A stretch of 9,893 nt of DNA from Candidatus Zixiibacteriota bacterium (GTDB taxonomy: Bacteria > Zixibacteria > MSB-5A5 > GN15 > JACZUZ01), in NCBI GenBank assembly GCA_022572905.1, contig JACZUZ010000037.1:1-9893 (forward strand), in the 5' to 3' direction. Shown here piece after piece: positions 1 to 7,432 of this stretch. The position numbers were made by a program, and so were the translations under genes. The notes under the pieces were generated by a model. It did not search any database, was not told the origin of the DNA, and saw nothing but the letters and a program-made list of their open reading frames with translations. The stretch's first letter is position 1; each line of letters opens with the position of its first letter.

Positions 1-308
1 TGATCCCCTGCCGCTTCACCCGTGAATACATATAGAGTTTCACCCTCTAGGCCGGAAAAGACGTAAGCCCCGCCTGCAGTGTCACCACCTGCGTCATTAT
101 ACCAGGCGCCCACAATCAGGTCATCATAGCCATCATTATTCACATCACCGGCCGACGCTACGGAGAAACCGAATTCATCACCTTCCGCTTTACCCGTGAA
201 GACATAGAGCGGTGGGCATTGGGCCGCCGCGAAGGAGTTGGTTATGATTATAGTGATGACGGAGATGAGAATTAATCTGATAAAACGTGATATTTGCAAT
301 CGTAACAT
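1..308 (-). CDS. FG-GAP repeat secreted protein, N-terminal part (gene runs off the left edge)
   Basis: The first 102 codons lie in the window; the 3' end is outside. The start is ATG at 308, preceded by AGAGG six bases upstream. Residues 1-29 form a signal peptide (basic start, Ile/Leu-rich core, then FAAA before QC). Residues 46-68 are a classic FG-GAP/integrin-alpha-type repeat, FGFSVASAGDVNNDGYDD followed by LIVGA, with a calcium-binding loop D55-x-N57-x-D59-G-x-x-D62. The opening of the repeat (LYVFTG at 34) returns at residue 92, a period of 58 residues, so a beta-propeller made of several such blades is expected. Such proteins are extracellular or surface-exposed; their ligands are mostly unknown. 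It follows a terminator and is unlikely to belong to the metal operon. Family identity is secure; function is not. Confidence 0.88.
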   Translation of the reverse strand, partial: MLRLQISRFIRLILISVITIIITNSFAAAQCPPLYVFTGKAEGDEFGFSVASAGDVNNDGYDDLIVGAWYNDAGGDTAGGAYVFSGLEGETLYVFTGEAAGD

Positions 309-344
309 GTGGGGCCTCTGAAGAAAAATTAAGCAAGTACGGTC

Positions 345-360
345 AAAACGGCCGAAGCCG
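345..360 (-). other. Small UUCG-tetraloop hairpin followed by four T
   Basis: On the minus strand CGGC-TTCG-GCCG is followed by TTTT, between the operon terminator and the FG-GAP gene start. The stem is only 4 bp but the UUCG loop is very stable. It may be a back-up terminator or a structure in the leader of the FG-GAP gene. The T-run is short, so this is tentative. Confidence 0.3.
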
Positions 361-392
361 CCTGAGAGTAATAAGTCAAATAGAATATAACC

Positions 393-417
393 AAAAACTC
401 CGAAAAGGCAATCGGAG
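393..417 (-). terminator. Rho-independent terminator of the metal-efflux operon
   Basis: Read on the minus strand: stem CTCCGA, an 8-nt loop TTGCCTTT, stem TCGGAG, then TTTTT. The 6-bp stem is perfect and the T-run starts directly after it. It lies 11 nt beyond the TAA of the gene remnant at 429 and about 145 nt beyond the last intact operon gene. It is the only convincing intrinsic terminator seen on the minus strand in the window. Confidence 0.7.
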
Positions 418-428
418 ATTCGCTTAGC

Positions 429-522
429 TTACTGACAACCTGGCGCCGTGGCGCTGGCGTTCAGATAGCTCGCCAGATAAATGATGTCCTGTTTATCAAT
501 AATCCCCGTCGCAATTGACATC
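429..522 (-). pseudogene. C-terminal remnant of a dockerin-like (or c-type cytochrome-like) gene
   Basis: Between the stop of the His-rich repeat gene and the terminator the minus strand carries coding-like sequence ending in TAA at 429-431. One frame gives DVNCDG. Removing a single G from the GGGG run (504-507) joins it to IIDKQDIIYLASYLN and an APGCQ end. The join matches the type I dockerin calcium loop (D-x-N-x-D-G-x-I-D-x-x-D-I) plus the following helix, so on this reading the gene is frameshifted. The other reading needs no frameshift: the frame continuing from the upstream TAG reads RMMSIATGIIDKQDIIYLASYL, which resembles the Met-ligand and last helix of class I cytochromes c. Neither has an intact upstream part, since no first dockerin repeat and no CxxCH is present. 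I slightly prefer the dockerin reading because of the paired cysteines. Confidence 0.45.
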
Positions 523-560
523 ATTCGCGCCGGAAGAAAAGAGAGCCACCCAACCGAGCG

Positions 561-1523
561 CTAATGCTCGTGGCCGTGGTGCTCATCGTGCGCGTCGTCT
601 TCGTCGCCCTCATCGTCTTCGGGAGCGTGCTTTGCGAGTAGGTTAATTTTCGTACGATATTTTTTGAATACCAGAATTGTTTCTTCCTTTTTTTCAGCGT
701 CGGCGGCTTTATCTATTTCGCCGAAGAGGGCAATAATTTCTTTGCAGGTCTTCTCGATTTCGCTTCGATCAGCTTCGGGGAAACCCTTGGCGTTCGGCAG
801 TGATTCCGCCAACAACGAAATTTTGGAAGCGGCGGGGTGAACTTTCAGAAGTTTTTTAGTATCTATCAGTATCTGAATTTCGTCCAGCTGAGCTTCCATC
901 AACGAAACCACCGCGCCATAATTCAGGAACGGGTACTCGAAACCTTTTATGTTGAACGTGGCTTTGTCGGTCTTGATGATCACTACGGCGCTGAACGCTA
1001 CACCATCACTATCAAAGTCGAACTCGACCTGGAAATATGACAGACCCTCTCCGGGCGCATCCGCCTCTTCATGTTCATGGGCTTCGCTTTCTTCATGTCC
1101 GTGTTCGTCCTCTGCGTCCCCATGTTCATTTGCTTCACCTTCTCCATGTCCATGTTCGCTATCTGCGTCCCCATGTTCATGGGCTTCACTTTCTCCATGT
1201 CCATGTTCGCTATCTGCGTCCCCATGTGAATGCGCGGGTTTGCCGACAACAAGCTCAATGGAATTTTTTCCCTCAGTGATTACCTGGCCGCCGTGGGATA
1301 GTTTCGCACCGGCATGAGATTCACTTACTGTCACCAGTCCCGCTTTCAGGACGGTCTTTTTCCCGGACTTTGGTTTTACGATAATAGTGCAACTTCCACT
1401 AGCGCTTACCTGGTTTCGGTCAGAGTCTCCGATATAAATCTTGATCCAGCCTTCCGCAGATCGCGCTTCATTACCGACTAAAATAAAGCTCATAGCCGCG
1501 AGCGTAAGAATTAGCTTTTTCAT
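561..1523 (-). CDS. Exported His-rich repeat protein with C-terminal helical domain, last gene of the efflux operon
   Basis: 320 residues, not assignable to a named family. AAGGAG lies 8 nt before the ATG, and the previous gene ends 23 nt upstream. Residues 1-23 are a signal peptide (ARSA before EGW). Residues 24-93 and 161-200 look like strands of one beta-rich domain. Between them sits a loop of three 17-residue repeats, HGDADSEHGHGESEAHE and variants (100-150), rich in His, Asp and Glu. Residues about 208-300 are helical and align with the neighbouring lipoprotein: LxEIxxLI-(4)-LxKVH at 213-229, DKAAD at 271-275, and a His at 299. The tail (301-320) is acidic and His-rich, ending HDEHHGHEH. 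The likely role, inferred from composition and operon context, is periplasmic metal binding or delivery to the pump. Only two Cys (45, 260) occur, so His and carboxylates are the probable ligands (Zn, Ni, Co or Cu). Confidence 0.85.
   Translation of the reverse strand: MKKLILTLAAMSFILVGNEARSAEGWIKIYIGDSDRNQVSASGSCTIIVKPKSGKKTVLKAGLVTVSESHAGAKLSHGGQVITEGKNSIELVVGKPAHSHGDADSEHGHGESEAHEHGDADSEHGHGEGEANEHGDAEDEHGHEESEAHEHEEADAPGEGLSYFQVEFDFDSDGVAFSAVVIIKTDKATFNIKGFEYPFLNYGAVVSLMEAQLDEIQILIDTKKLLKVHPAASKISLLAESLPNAKGFPEADRSEIEKTCKEIIALFGEIDKAADAEKKEETILVFKKYRTKINLLAKHAPEDDEGDEDDAHDEHHGHEH
1074..1226 (-). repeat. Three tandem 51-bp repeats encoding a 17-residue His-rich unit
   Basis: Copies occupy 1176-1226, 1125-1175 and 1074-1124. 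The first two differ at only 3 of 51 bases; the third is more diverged. A partial fourth unit (HEEAD) follows in the protein. Unit length is a multiple of three, so copy-number change would keep the frame. Each full unit carries four or five His in the patterns HGD, EHGH and AHE. Confidence 0.93.
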
Positions 1524-1546
1524 CTTTCTTTCTCCTTAATCAGTTT

Positions 1547-2014
1547 CTAATGATCTTCGTGTTCATCATCGTGGTTTGAGTGGAGCTTCAGGGCTTCGAC
1601 AAGGCTTTGCATCACCTCGTAAGCGTGCAAGGTCCCCTCTTTATCGCCGGAATCCGCCGCCTTGTCCACCAACGTAAACATTCCGGCAAGCTCCTTGGAC
1701 TTGATATTAATATCTTTCAACTCCTCGACTGGGATATTGTCTTTCGCCAACTGAGGAAGTTTTCGCGCGATGTCACGTATCTTCGCGGCCTCCTTGTGTA
1801 CCTTACTCAGTTCGCCCTTTTCAATTAGCTCCCCGATTTCCGCCAAATGGAATCCACACTTTTCGATGGCCGCGGTATAGGTTTCCGGAATCCTCACACT
1901 CGTTTCGGCGTCGTCATGAGTGTGTGACTCTTGCTTCTGGTTAGCGCCACAACCAACGATGAGAAGTGACATCAGAAGCGCCACTACGCCCTCCGACCTG
2001 AAAATAAGTCTCAT
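1547..2014 (-). CDS. Small His-containing lipoprotein with the same helical domain as its neighbour
   Basis: 155 residues with a strong AAGGAGG six bases before the ATG. A hydrophobic leader ends in a lipobox, LIVG-C22, followed by Gly-Ala-Asn with no Asp at +2, which suggests outer-membrane placement by the E. coli rule. After the Cys comes a short His/Asp stretch (SHTHDD, 30-35), then a helical domain (about 46-145), and a tail HSNHDDEHEDH. The helical domain aligns by eye with residues 213-299 of the next gene product: residues 57-73 match 213-229 without gaps (9 of 17 identical, including KVH), and DKAAD at 117-121 and a His at 145 are shared at identical spacing. The arrangement of helices recalls four-helix bundles such as cytochrome b562, but I see no heme ligand pair. 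It probably binds metal on the periplasmic face next to the efflux complex. Family unrecognised. Confidence 0.85.
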   Translation of the reverse strand: MRLIFRSEGVVALLMSLLIVGCGANQKQESHTHDDAETSVRIPETYTAAIEKCGFHLAEIGELIEKGELSKVHKEAAKIRDIARKLPQLAKDNIPVEELKDINIKSKELAGMFTLVDKAADSGDKEGTLHAYEVMQSLVEALKLHSNHDDEHEDH

Positions 2015-2050
2015 ACATTACCTCCTTGTACAATTCCCTGAATCATCAAG

Positions 2051-5000
2051 TTATTTTTTTCGCTCAAGTCTTTCCGCAATTGCGAGCAGCCTTGGCGGTA
2101 CGATCAACTCTTCTTCAGCGATTTCGTCATCCGTGCCTGTCAAAACGATTGCTTTCTCGCCAAACCTTAAGACGAGTGACGGAAAAACAAGTTGCACCAA
2201 AACGGTTGCGCTGACAAGCCCTCCGATAATCGTTATCGCCAGAGGATGGAGAATTTCCTTCCCGGTATCTCCTGCCCCAAGAGCGAGAGGAATCAGGCCC
2301 AGCGAAGTAGTAAAGGCGGTCATCATTACCGGGGCCAATCGTTCCATTGTGCCTCGAATAATCATTTTTTCGTTGAATGTCTCCCCTTCATATTTTGTTA
2401 GATGTTGATAATGTGTTATGAGAAGAATTCCATTGCGCATTACAATTCCAGTCAGAGTGAGAAATCCGATCAAGGAAGCGACCGAAAGAACACCGTCACT
2501 AAACAAGTAGATCGCGATCACGGCGCCGACAAACGACAATGGTAAGTTCGTCAGACAAAGAAGCGCTCCTCGCCAAGTACCAAGAACTTTCATGAGGAGA
2601 ACAAATACGGCCAGCATAGCGAAAATTGAAAGAATATAGAGTTTCTTGACAGCCGCCTGCTGGGCCTCAAACTGGCCACCATATAAGATCCAATACCTCT
2701 CTGGCAATTGCAACGAGGATTCCAATTCCTGGATATCATAGATAACTCCAGCCAGGTCCCTATCCTGTACGTTGCATGAGACAACTATTCGCCTCGCCAC
2801 ATTCTCGCGATTGATAGTGTTCGGTCCGGCAGTCTTAACAACATCCGCAAACGTTGCCAGCGGAACAAGCGTCCCGGCCGGAGTTTCGATCAAAGTGCGT
2901 CCAATTACTTCCGGATCATTCCGAGACTCTTCGTCGAACCATACGACAAGATCGAACACGCGTTGTTCCTCCAGCACTTCAGACACTATTCGACCTCGTA
3001 GCGCCGTTTCCAAGGCTTCCACAACTTCCTTCTTGGTAAGTGCGTAACGCTGGATCGCATTGAAATCGAAGCGGATTTTGACTTGTGGAATTTCAACCTG
3101 TTGTTCGACCTGCAGGTCTACCACGCCTTCAATTCCCGCCATCATGTCATACAATTCTTGCGCCTTCGTTCGCAGTGTCGCCAGATCTGGCCCAAATATC
3201 TTAACCGCAATTTGCGCTCGCACTCCGGAAAGAAGGTGATCAATCCGGTGAGAAATCGGTTGCCCAACATTCACCAGAACTCCGGGGATATAGGCCAGCC
3301 TCTCTCTTAATTCCGCCATCACTTCCTGATGTGATCGCTCGCTTTCAGAGAGTCGTACGTCAATTTCTGAATAGTTTACGTTTTCGGCGTGTTCGTCAAG
3401 TTCGGCGCGGCCAGTGCGGCGCGCAGTCGAGATAACTTCGGGTGTTTTCGCAATTAATTTTTCAGCGATTACCCCCAGACGATTTGACTCCTGCAAAGAA
3501 GTGCCGGGAGCCGCGACCAAGTTAACAGTAAATGTTCCCTCATTGAAAGGCGGTAAAAATTCTCCTCCCATATTAAGATAGGCGACCAGAGCCACAACCA
3601 GCGCTGCGCTTAACCCACCCAAATAAGGAAGAGGACGCCTAAAAATATGTATAAGCGCTTTTTCATTGGCGATTTTTAGCCATTTTAGAACGAAAGAATC
3701 GCCCGAATGCATGATCTTCGCTTTTGGAAGCAAGTATGACGCGAGCACTGGTGTCATGGTGAGAGATACAACGAGTGACGCCATGAGCGACAGAATATAT
3801 GCGAAACCAACTGGGGCAAACATTCTACCCTCAATCCCTCCAAGTGAGAGCAGGGGCAAAACGACTACTGTTACAATCAAGGTGGCGTACACAATCGAGT
3901 TTCGAATCTCCGCCGAAGCCTTATATATGACAGACAAAAACGGTTCGGGCTTTTCCTTGGCTCGGTTTTCGCGCAGCCTTCGAAATATATTCTCGACATC
4001 CACAATGGAATCATCGACTAGCTCCCCGATAGCAACGGCAATACCTCCAAGCGTCATAGTATTTATTGGCACATCCAGAGCTCGAAACACGATCGCGGTA
4101 ATAAATAAAGATAGAGGGATTGCGGTAAGGTTGATTACCGAGGTGCGGAAATTCCAAAGAAAAAGAAATAAGATTATGATAACAAGGATCGCGCCATCTC
4201 TTAACGCTTCGATCACATTTTCTATCGCTGAATGGATGAATTCCTCCTGCCGGAAAATATCATTATGAATTACGAGATCCTCCGGAAGGGTAGATTGAAT
4301 GTCGGCCAGAATTTTATCTACCTCTTCAGAGAGATGGATAGTGCTAGTTCCGGGTTGCTTTTGAATGGCCATGATAACCGCAGGCTGACCGTTCACACTC
4401 CCATCACCTCGTTTAACAGAAATTCCGAAGCGGACGTCCGCCACATGCTTCACAAGGATCGCGCCGGGACTCGACGGTTTGACCACAGCGTTTTCAAGTT
4501 CTTCCAGAGACCCAATTCGCCCCAAAAGGCGAATAAGATACTCCTTGCGCTTTTCGAGCATAAACCCGCCCCCGGCGTTGACGTTGGCGGCTTCAACGGC
4601 CTCAACCAATTCCGCAAGCGTTACGTCATACAACATCAGTCTCTCTGGACTTGTAATTACCTGATATTGTTTTAGTCCGCCGCCCAGAACCGTCACCTGA
4701 GACACTCCTTGAACGGCTAGAATTTGGGGTCGGATGGACCAGTCCGCCAGCGTCCTGATTTCCATTGGCGGTGTGGTTCCATCGGAGCTGGTGATTCCCA
4801 CAAGTAATATCTCACCCATGATGGAAGATATTGGCGCCATGACGGGATTAATCCCCTCACCCAACTTTTCACGCGCAAGCTGGAGACGTTCAGCAACGAT
4901 CTGGCGATCGATATAAATATCTGTTCCCCAGTCAAACTCGACCCAGACAATAGACAATCCAATGCCACTCGCCGAACGAACGCGACGAACATTTGTCGCC

Positions 5001-5224
5001 CCATTCATCATTGACTCGATGGGAAAAGTTACCAGGATTTCCACTTCTTCTGGCGCAAGTCCTGAAGCCTCCGTCATGATCGTCACTGTGGGCCGATTGA
5101 GATCAGGCAGAACGTCCACTTTGAGTTCGGTAAGAACGTAGCTACCGTATAGGATGACGATCAGAGACAGGGCTGTAATCAGTAGTCGGTTTTGGAGCGA
5201 AAACGCGATAATTTTATTAAGCAT
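2051..5224 (-). CDS. czcA: Heavy-metal efflux RND permease (CusA/CzcA family, HME-RND)
   Basis: 1057 residues, normal for the family. This is the inner-membrane pump that uses proton flow to drive metal ions through the tripartite complex. Visible hallmarks are: helix 1 (about 9-31) followed by DVLPDLNRPTVTI (37-49) and GLAPEEVE (55-62); a first periplasmic loop with FDWGTDIYIDRQIV; helix 4 with GELVDDSIVDVEN (400-412), the charged proton-relay segment; a second large periplasmic loop (about 553-860); and a C-terminal helix group with LTGIVMRNGILLITHY (924-939). At the position of CusA Met573 (my alignment from memory) it has Asn568, and the Met672 position appears to be Lys687, so Cu(I)/Ag(I) transport is doubtful and a divalent cation is more likely. 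The start lies 3 nt after the adaptor stop, with GAGG inside the adaptor's last codons, so translation is coupled. The symbol is family-level; the metal is unproven. Confidence 0.93.
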   Translation of the reverse strand: MLNKIIAFSLQNRLLITALSLIVILYGSYVLTELKVDVLPDLNRPTVTIMTEASGLAPEEVEILVTFPIESMMNGATNVRRVRSASGIGLSIVWVEFDWGTDIYIDRQIVAERLQLAREKLGEGINPVMAPISSIMGEILLVGITSSDGTTPPMEIRTLADWSIRPQILAVQGVSQVTVLGGGLKQYQVITSPERLMLYDVTLAELVEAVEAANVNAGGGFMLEKRKEYLIRLLGRIGSLEELENAVVKPSSPGAILVKHVADVRFGISVKRGDGSVNGQPAVIMAIQKQPGTSTIHLSEEVDKILADIQSTLPEDLVIHNDIFRQEEFIHSAIENVIEALRDGAILVIIILFLFLWNFRTSVINLTAIPLSLFITAIVFRALDVPINTMTLGGIAVAIGELVDDSIVDVENIFRRLRENRAKEKPEPFLSVIYKASAEIRNSIVYATLIVTVVVLPLLSLGGIEGRMFAPVGFAYILSLMASLVVSLTMTPVLASYLLPKAKIMHSGDSFVLKWLKIANEKALIHIFRRPLPYLGGLSAALVVALVAYLNMGGEFLPPFNEGTFTVNLVAAPGTSLQESNRLGVIAEKLIAKTPEVISTARRTGRAELDEHAENVNYSEIDVRLSESERSHQEVMAELRERLAYIPGVLVNVGQPISHRIDHLLSGVRAQIAVKIFGPDLATLRTKAQELYDMMAGIEGVVDLQVEQQVEIPQVKIRFDFNAIQRYALTKKEVVEALETALRGRIVSEVLEEQRVFDLVVWFDEESRNDPEVIGRTLIETPAGTLVPLATFADVVKTAGPNTINRENVARRIVVSCNVQDRDLAGVIYDIQELESSLQLPERYWILYGGQFEAQQAAVKKLYILSIFAMLAVFVLLMKVLGTWRGALLCLTNLPLSFVGAVIAIYLFSDGVLSVASLIGFLTLTGIVMRNGILLITHYQHLTKYEGETFNEKMIIRGTMERLAPVMMTAFTTSLGLIPLALGAGDTGKEILHPLAITIIGGLVSATVLVQLVFPSLVLRFGEKAIVLTGTDDEIAEEELIVPPRLLAIAERLERKK

Positions 5225-5227
5225 CTT

Positions 5228-7432
5228 CTACCTCACTGCCGAGAATGCATTGTTTAATTCGTTAACTGCTTCGACTACTACTAAATCACCGGGGAATAGT
5301 CCATCAAGGACCTGCGCGAAATGGGCGTCTTCCCGCCCAGTGATCACTTCAATTCGGCGAAATTGATCACCCTCTTTCACAAAGGCGTACCGCTTGCTAC
5401 CAATATCTAGTAGAGCGCGCAGCGGGACTGCGATCTCTTTGACTCCCCCCTGTTCGGTGACGATTTGAACGTCGAGACGCATACCCGGGAGTAAGGCATG
5501 GTCTTCATTTTTGACATCAGTCCACACGCGTAGCGTTTTGTCTTCGCCAGCGAAAGATGGATGGAATATTTCTATTTTTGCAAGCCACTCACGATCGGGA
5601 TACGCCACAGTGCGAATAATTATCGGTTTCACTTCTTGTCCGTCCAAAACACGGCGTACATCCTGCGCGAAGAGCGCTACTTCAACCGATACAATTGAAA
5701 GATCGGTAATCTCATAGAGCGGTTCACCCGCGTCCACAACACGGCCAATAAAAACACTCTGCTTAGTCACATACCCGGAGATAGGAGCGCGAATCGACAC
5801 TACCGGTACGATCTGTTTTGTTTTCAGTACATTGTCTAATATCTGATCTTGCAACCCCATAAGTCGAAGCGTACGTCTCAAACTTTCAAACCGACTTTCC
5901 AACTCATGCAATTCGGCCTCGATGCGGAATAATTCCTTGCGGGAGCTCACTTGGTTTATGGCCAGTCCGCGTATGAATTCGACTTGCTCTTCTGTGAACC
6001 GTAACCGAACGGCAGTTTGGATGAGACTGAGTTGAGCGTCGACAAGCTCCATGCTATGTATTTCAGCGAGGACATCTCCGGCGTCCACGTAATCCGCTAA
6101 CGTCGAGCTGATGGAATACACTCTGCCGGCAACTCGAGTTACTCCGCTGGCGATTCGATCCGGAAGGGGAACCACAATCCCATTTACCCGAGTTGTTTTG
6201 TTAATCTCCCGAATACCAATTTCCTCTATGCTCAGGCCGATGTTTCTGGTAGCTTCTTCGCTTACACGAAGGACGCCCTGGACAAAAAGAGCTGCGAGTT
6301 CGTGGTTCCCGTCCGTTACTACCCGATCACCGGGATACGCTCCATCAATGACTTGCACACGGTCGCCTTCTTTCAGTCCAAGTACAAGATTCTTAAACTC
6401 GTATACTCCTTCTTCCAGTTCCACAAAGCAATATCGCTCTGCGCCGTCGGTGACGATTGCCTCTTCAGGAATTACAAAAGCATCCGGGACGTTTGAAATC
6501 TCTATCTCAATTTGTCCAAACATCCCGGGACGCAAAGACCCGTCGGAATTCTCTATGAACGCAAACGCATGGAACATTCCATCATCTGCGTCCATTGAGA
6601 GTAGCACGGCGTGGATATTAGAAACGTAGCTCTCCGCTGATTCCCTGAAATTCATTCGAATTGTCTGCCCTTTGCGGACTAATCTTATACGATCTTCAGG
6701 AATTTTGATATCTACAACAAGCTGTCGAGTGTCCTGAATCTCAATCAGGTGTTCGCTGGGATCAACGTGGCTGCCGGGTCTGATCAGCAGTTCGGCTACG
6801 AATCCGGATTGGGGCGCGAGTAAGGGAAAGGCGCTCACAATTAACGATGAATCTTGAACACCTCTTATCGTTTCACTGTCAACACCCAGAGCTCTCATCT
6901 TTTGAACGAGTGAGGAGACAGAAACATGGATTGATTCAAATTCTGACTCAAGTAATTTTATATCTTTTCCGGAGATTATGGTTTTGCCCAATTTACGCAC
7001 GCGCCGCAATTCCTGCTTTACAAGGTTGAGACGAATTGTTTCGCCTAATAGCTGACGCTGAAGGTTTTCCAGCTCTATGCTCTGAATGAGCGCCAGAGGC
7101 TCACCCTCTTTCACGAATTGACCCGGACGCACGAAGATTTGCGTTACCAAACCCTCGACCAGAGAACCGGAGAATGACGTCGCCTTAAACGCGAGCATAA
7201 GCTCACCGGGCGCGGAAAGAGAGTTTCGAATTTCACCGAAATCTACCTCGGCCGTCGCAAGCCCAATGGCTTCGCGGGCCTGCGGTTCCAGAAGGAGCCT
7301 CCCCTGGGCGTCGATCTTTACGCCCTTAACCGTTATTGACTTATGCCCTTCGTGCGCGATTGCGGAGTTGACGAAGAGAATCGCCATGTATACAAAGATC
7401 GTAATCAATGATACTCTAATTATATTTTTCAT
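5228..7432 (-). CDS. Tandem-duplicated periplasmic adaptor (two fused CusB/CzcB-type membrane fusion protein modules)
   Basis: 734 residues, almost twice the roughly 350-450 usual for RND adaptors. A signal peptide ends SAIA before HEGH, a His motif common at the N-terminus of CzcB-type adaptors. Module 1 (about 45-385): lipoyl half GLVTQIFVRPGQFVKEGEPL (94-113), coiled-coil hairpin (118-195), second lipoyl half with APQSGFVAELLIRPG (206-220), beta-barrel, and membrane-proximal domain with YPGDRVV (366-372). Module 2 (about 387-730) repeats the order: AGRVYS to AGDVLAEI (435-458), hairpin (463-540), APISGYVTKQSVFIGRVV (549-566), barrel, and FPGDLVVV (713-720). IGL at 56 and 398 and S-x-EL at 118 and 460 give a constant 342-residue offset, so this is an internal duplication rather than a chance fusion. 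It links the channel to the pump and lacks a CusB-like N-terminal Met cluster. It overlaps the channel gene by ATGA. No frameshift is seen. Confidence 0.93.
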   Translation of the reverse strand: MKNIIRVSLITIFVYMAILFVNSAIAHEGHKSITVKGVKIDAQGRLLLEPQAREAIGLATAEVDFGEIRNSLSAPGELMLAFKATSFSGSLVEGLVTQIFVRPGQFVKEGEPLALIQSIELENLQRQLLGETIRLNLVKQELRRVRKLGKTIISGKDIKLLESEFESIHVSVSSLVQKMRALGVDSETIRGVQDSSLIVSAFPLLAPQSGFVAELLIRPGSHVDPSEHLIEIQDTRQLVVDIKIPEDRIRLVRKGQTIRMNFRESAESYVSNIHAVLLSMDADDGMFHAFAFIENSDGSLRPGMFGQIEIEISNVPDAFVIPEEAIVTDGAERYCFVELEEGVYEFKNLVLGLKEGDRVQVIDGAYPGDRVVTDGNHELAALFVQGVLRVSEEATRNIGLSIEEIGIREINKTTRVNGIVVPLPDRIASGVTRVAGRVYSISSTLADYVDAGDVLAEIHSMELVDAQLSLIQTAVRLRFTEEQVEFIRGLAINQVSSRKELFRIEAELHELESRFESLRRTLRLMGLQDQILDNVLKTKQIVPVVSIRAPISGYVTKQSVFIGRVVDAGEPLYEITDLSIVSVEVALFAQDVRRVLDGQEVKPIIIRTVAYPDREWLAKIEIFHPSFAGEDKTLRVWTDVKNEDHALLPGMRLDVQIVTEQGGVKEIAVPLRALLDIGSKRYAFVKEGDQFRRIEVITGREDAHFAQVLDGLFPGDLVVVEAVNELNNAFSAVR

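Noticed and set aside
321..397. Promoter for the FG-GAP gene (TTGCCT-N16-TATATT overlapping the terminator)
   Set aside because: The -35 match is weak and the position overlaps the terminator stem, so I could not support it over background in this AT-rich stretch.
949..1317. Plus-strand ORF of 122 codons, Ser/Pro/Cys-rich with internal repeats
   Set aside because: It is the antisense of the 51-bp His-repeat array; its repeats mirror the real gene, and it has no plausible ribosome site or domain.
3666..4268. Plus-strand ORF of 200 codons
   Set aside because: It lies wholly antisense to the RND pump, which has full family-wide conservation on the other strand; the frame shows no recognisable domain.
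6111..6629. Plus-strand ORF of 172 codons
   Set aside because: It is antisense to the adaptor gene, with Ser/Thr/Pro-rich shadow composition and no motif.
5228..7432. Possibility that the long adaptor is two genes fused by a sequencing or assembly error
   Set aside because: The reading frame is continuous through both modules, the junction (residues about 380-392) is smooth, and only one signal peptide is present, at the N-terminus.
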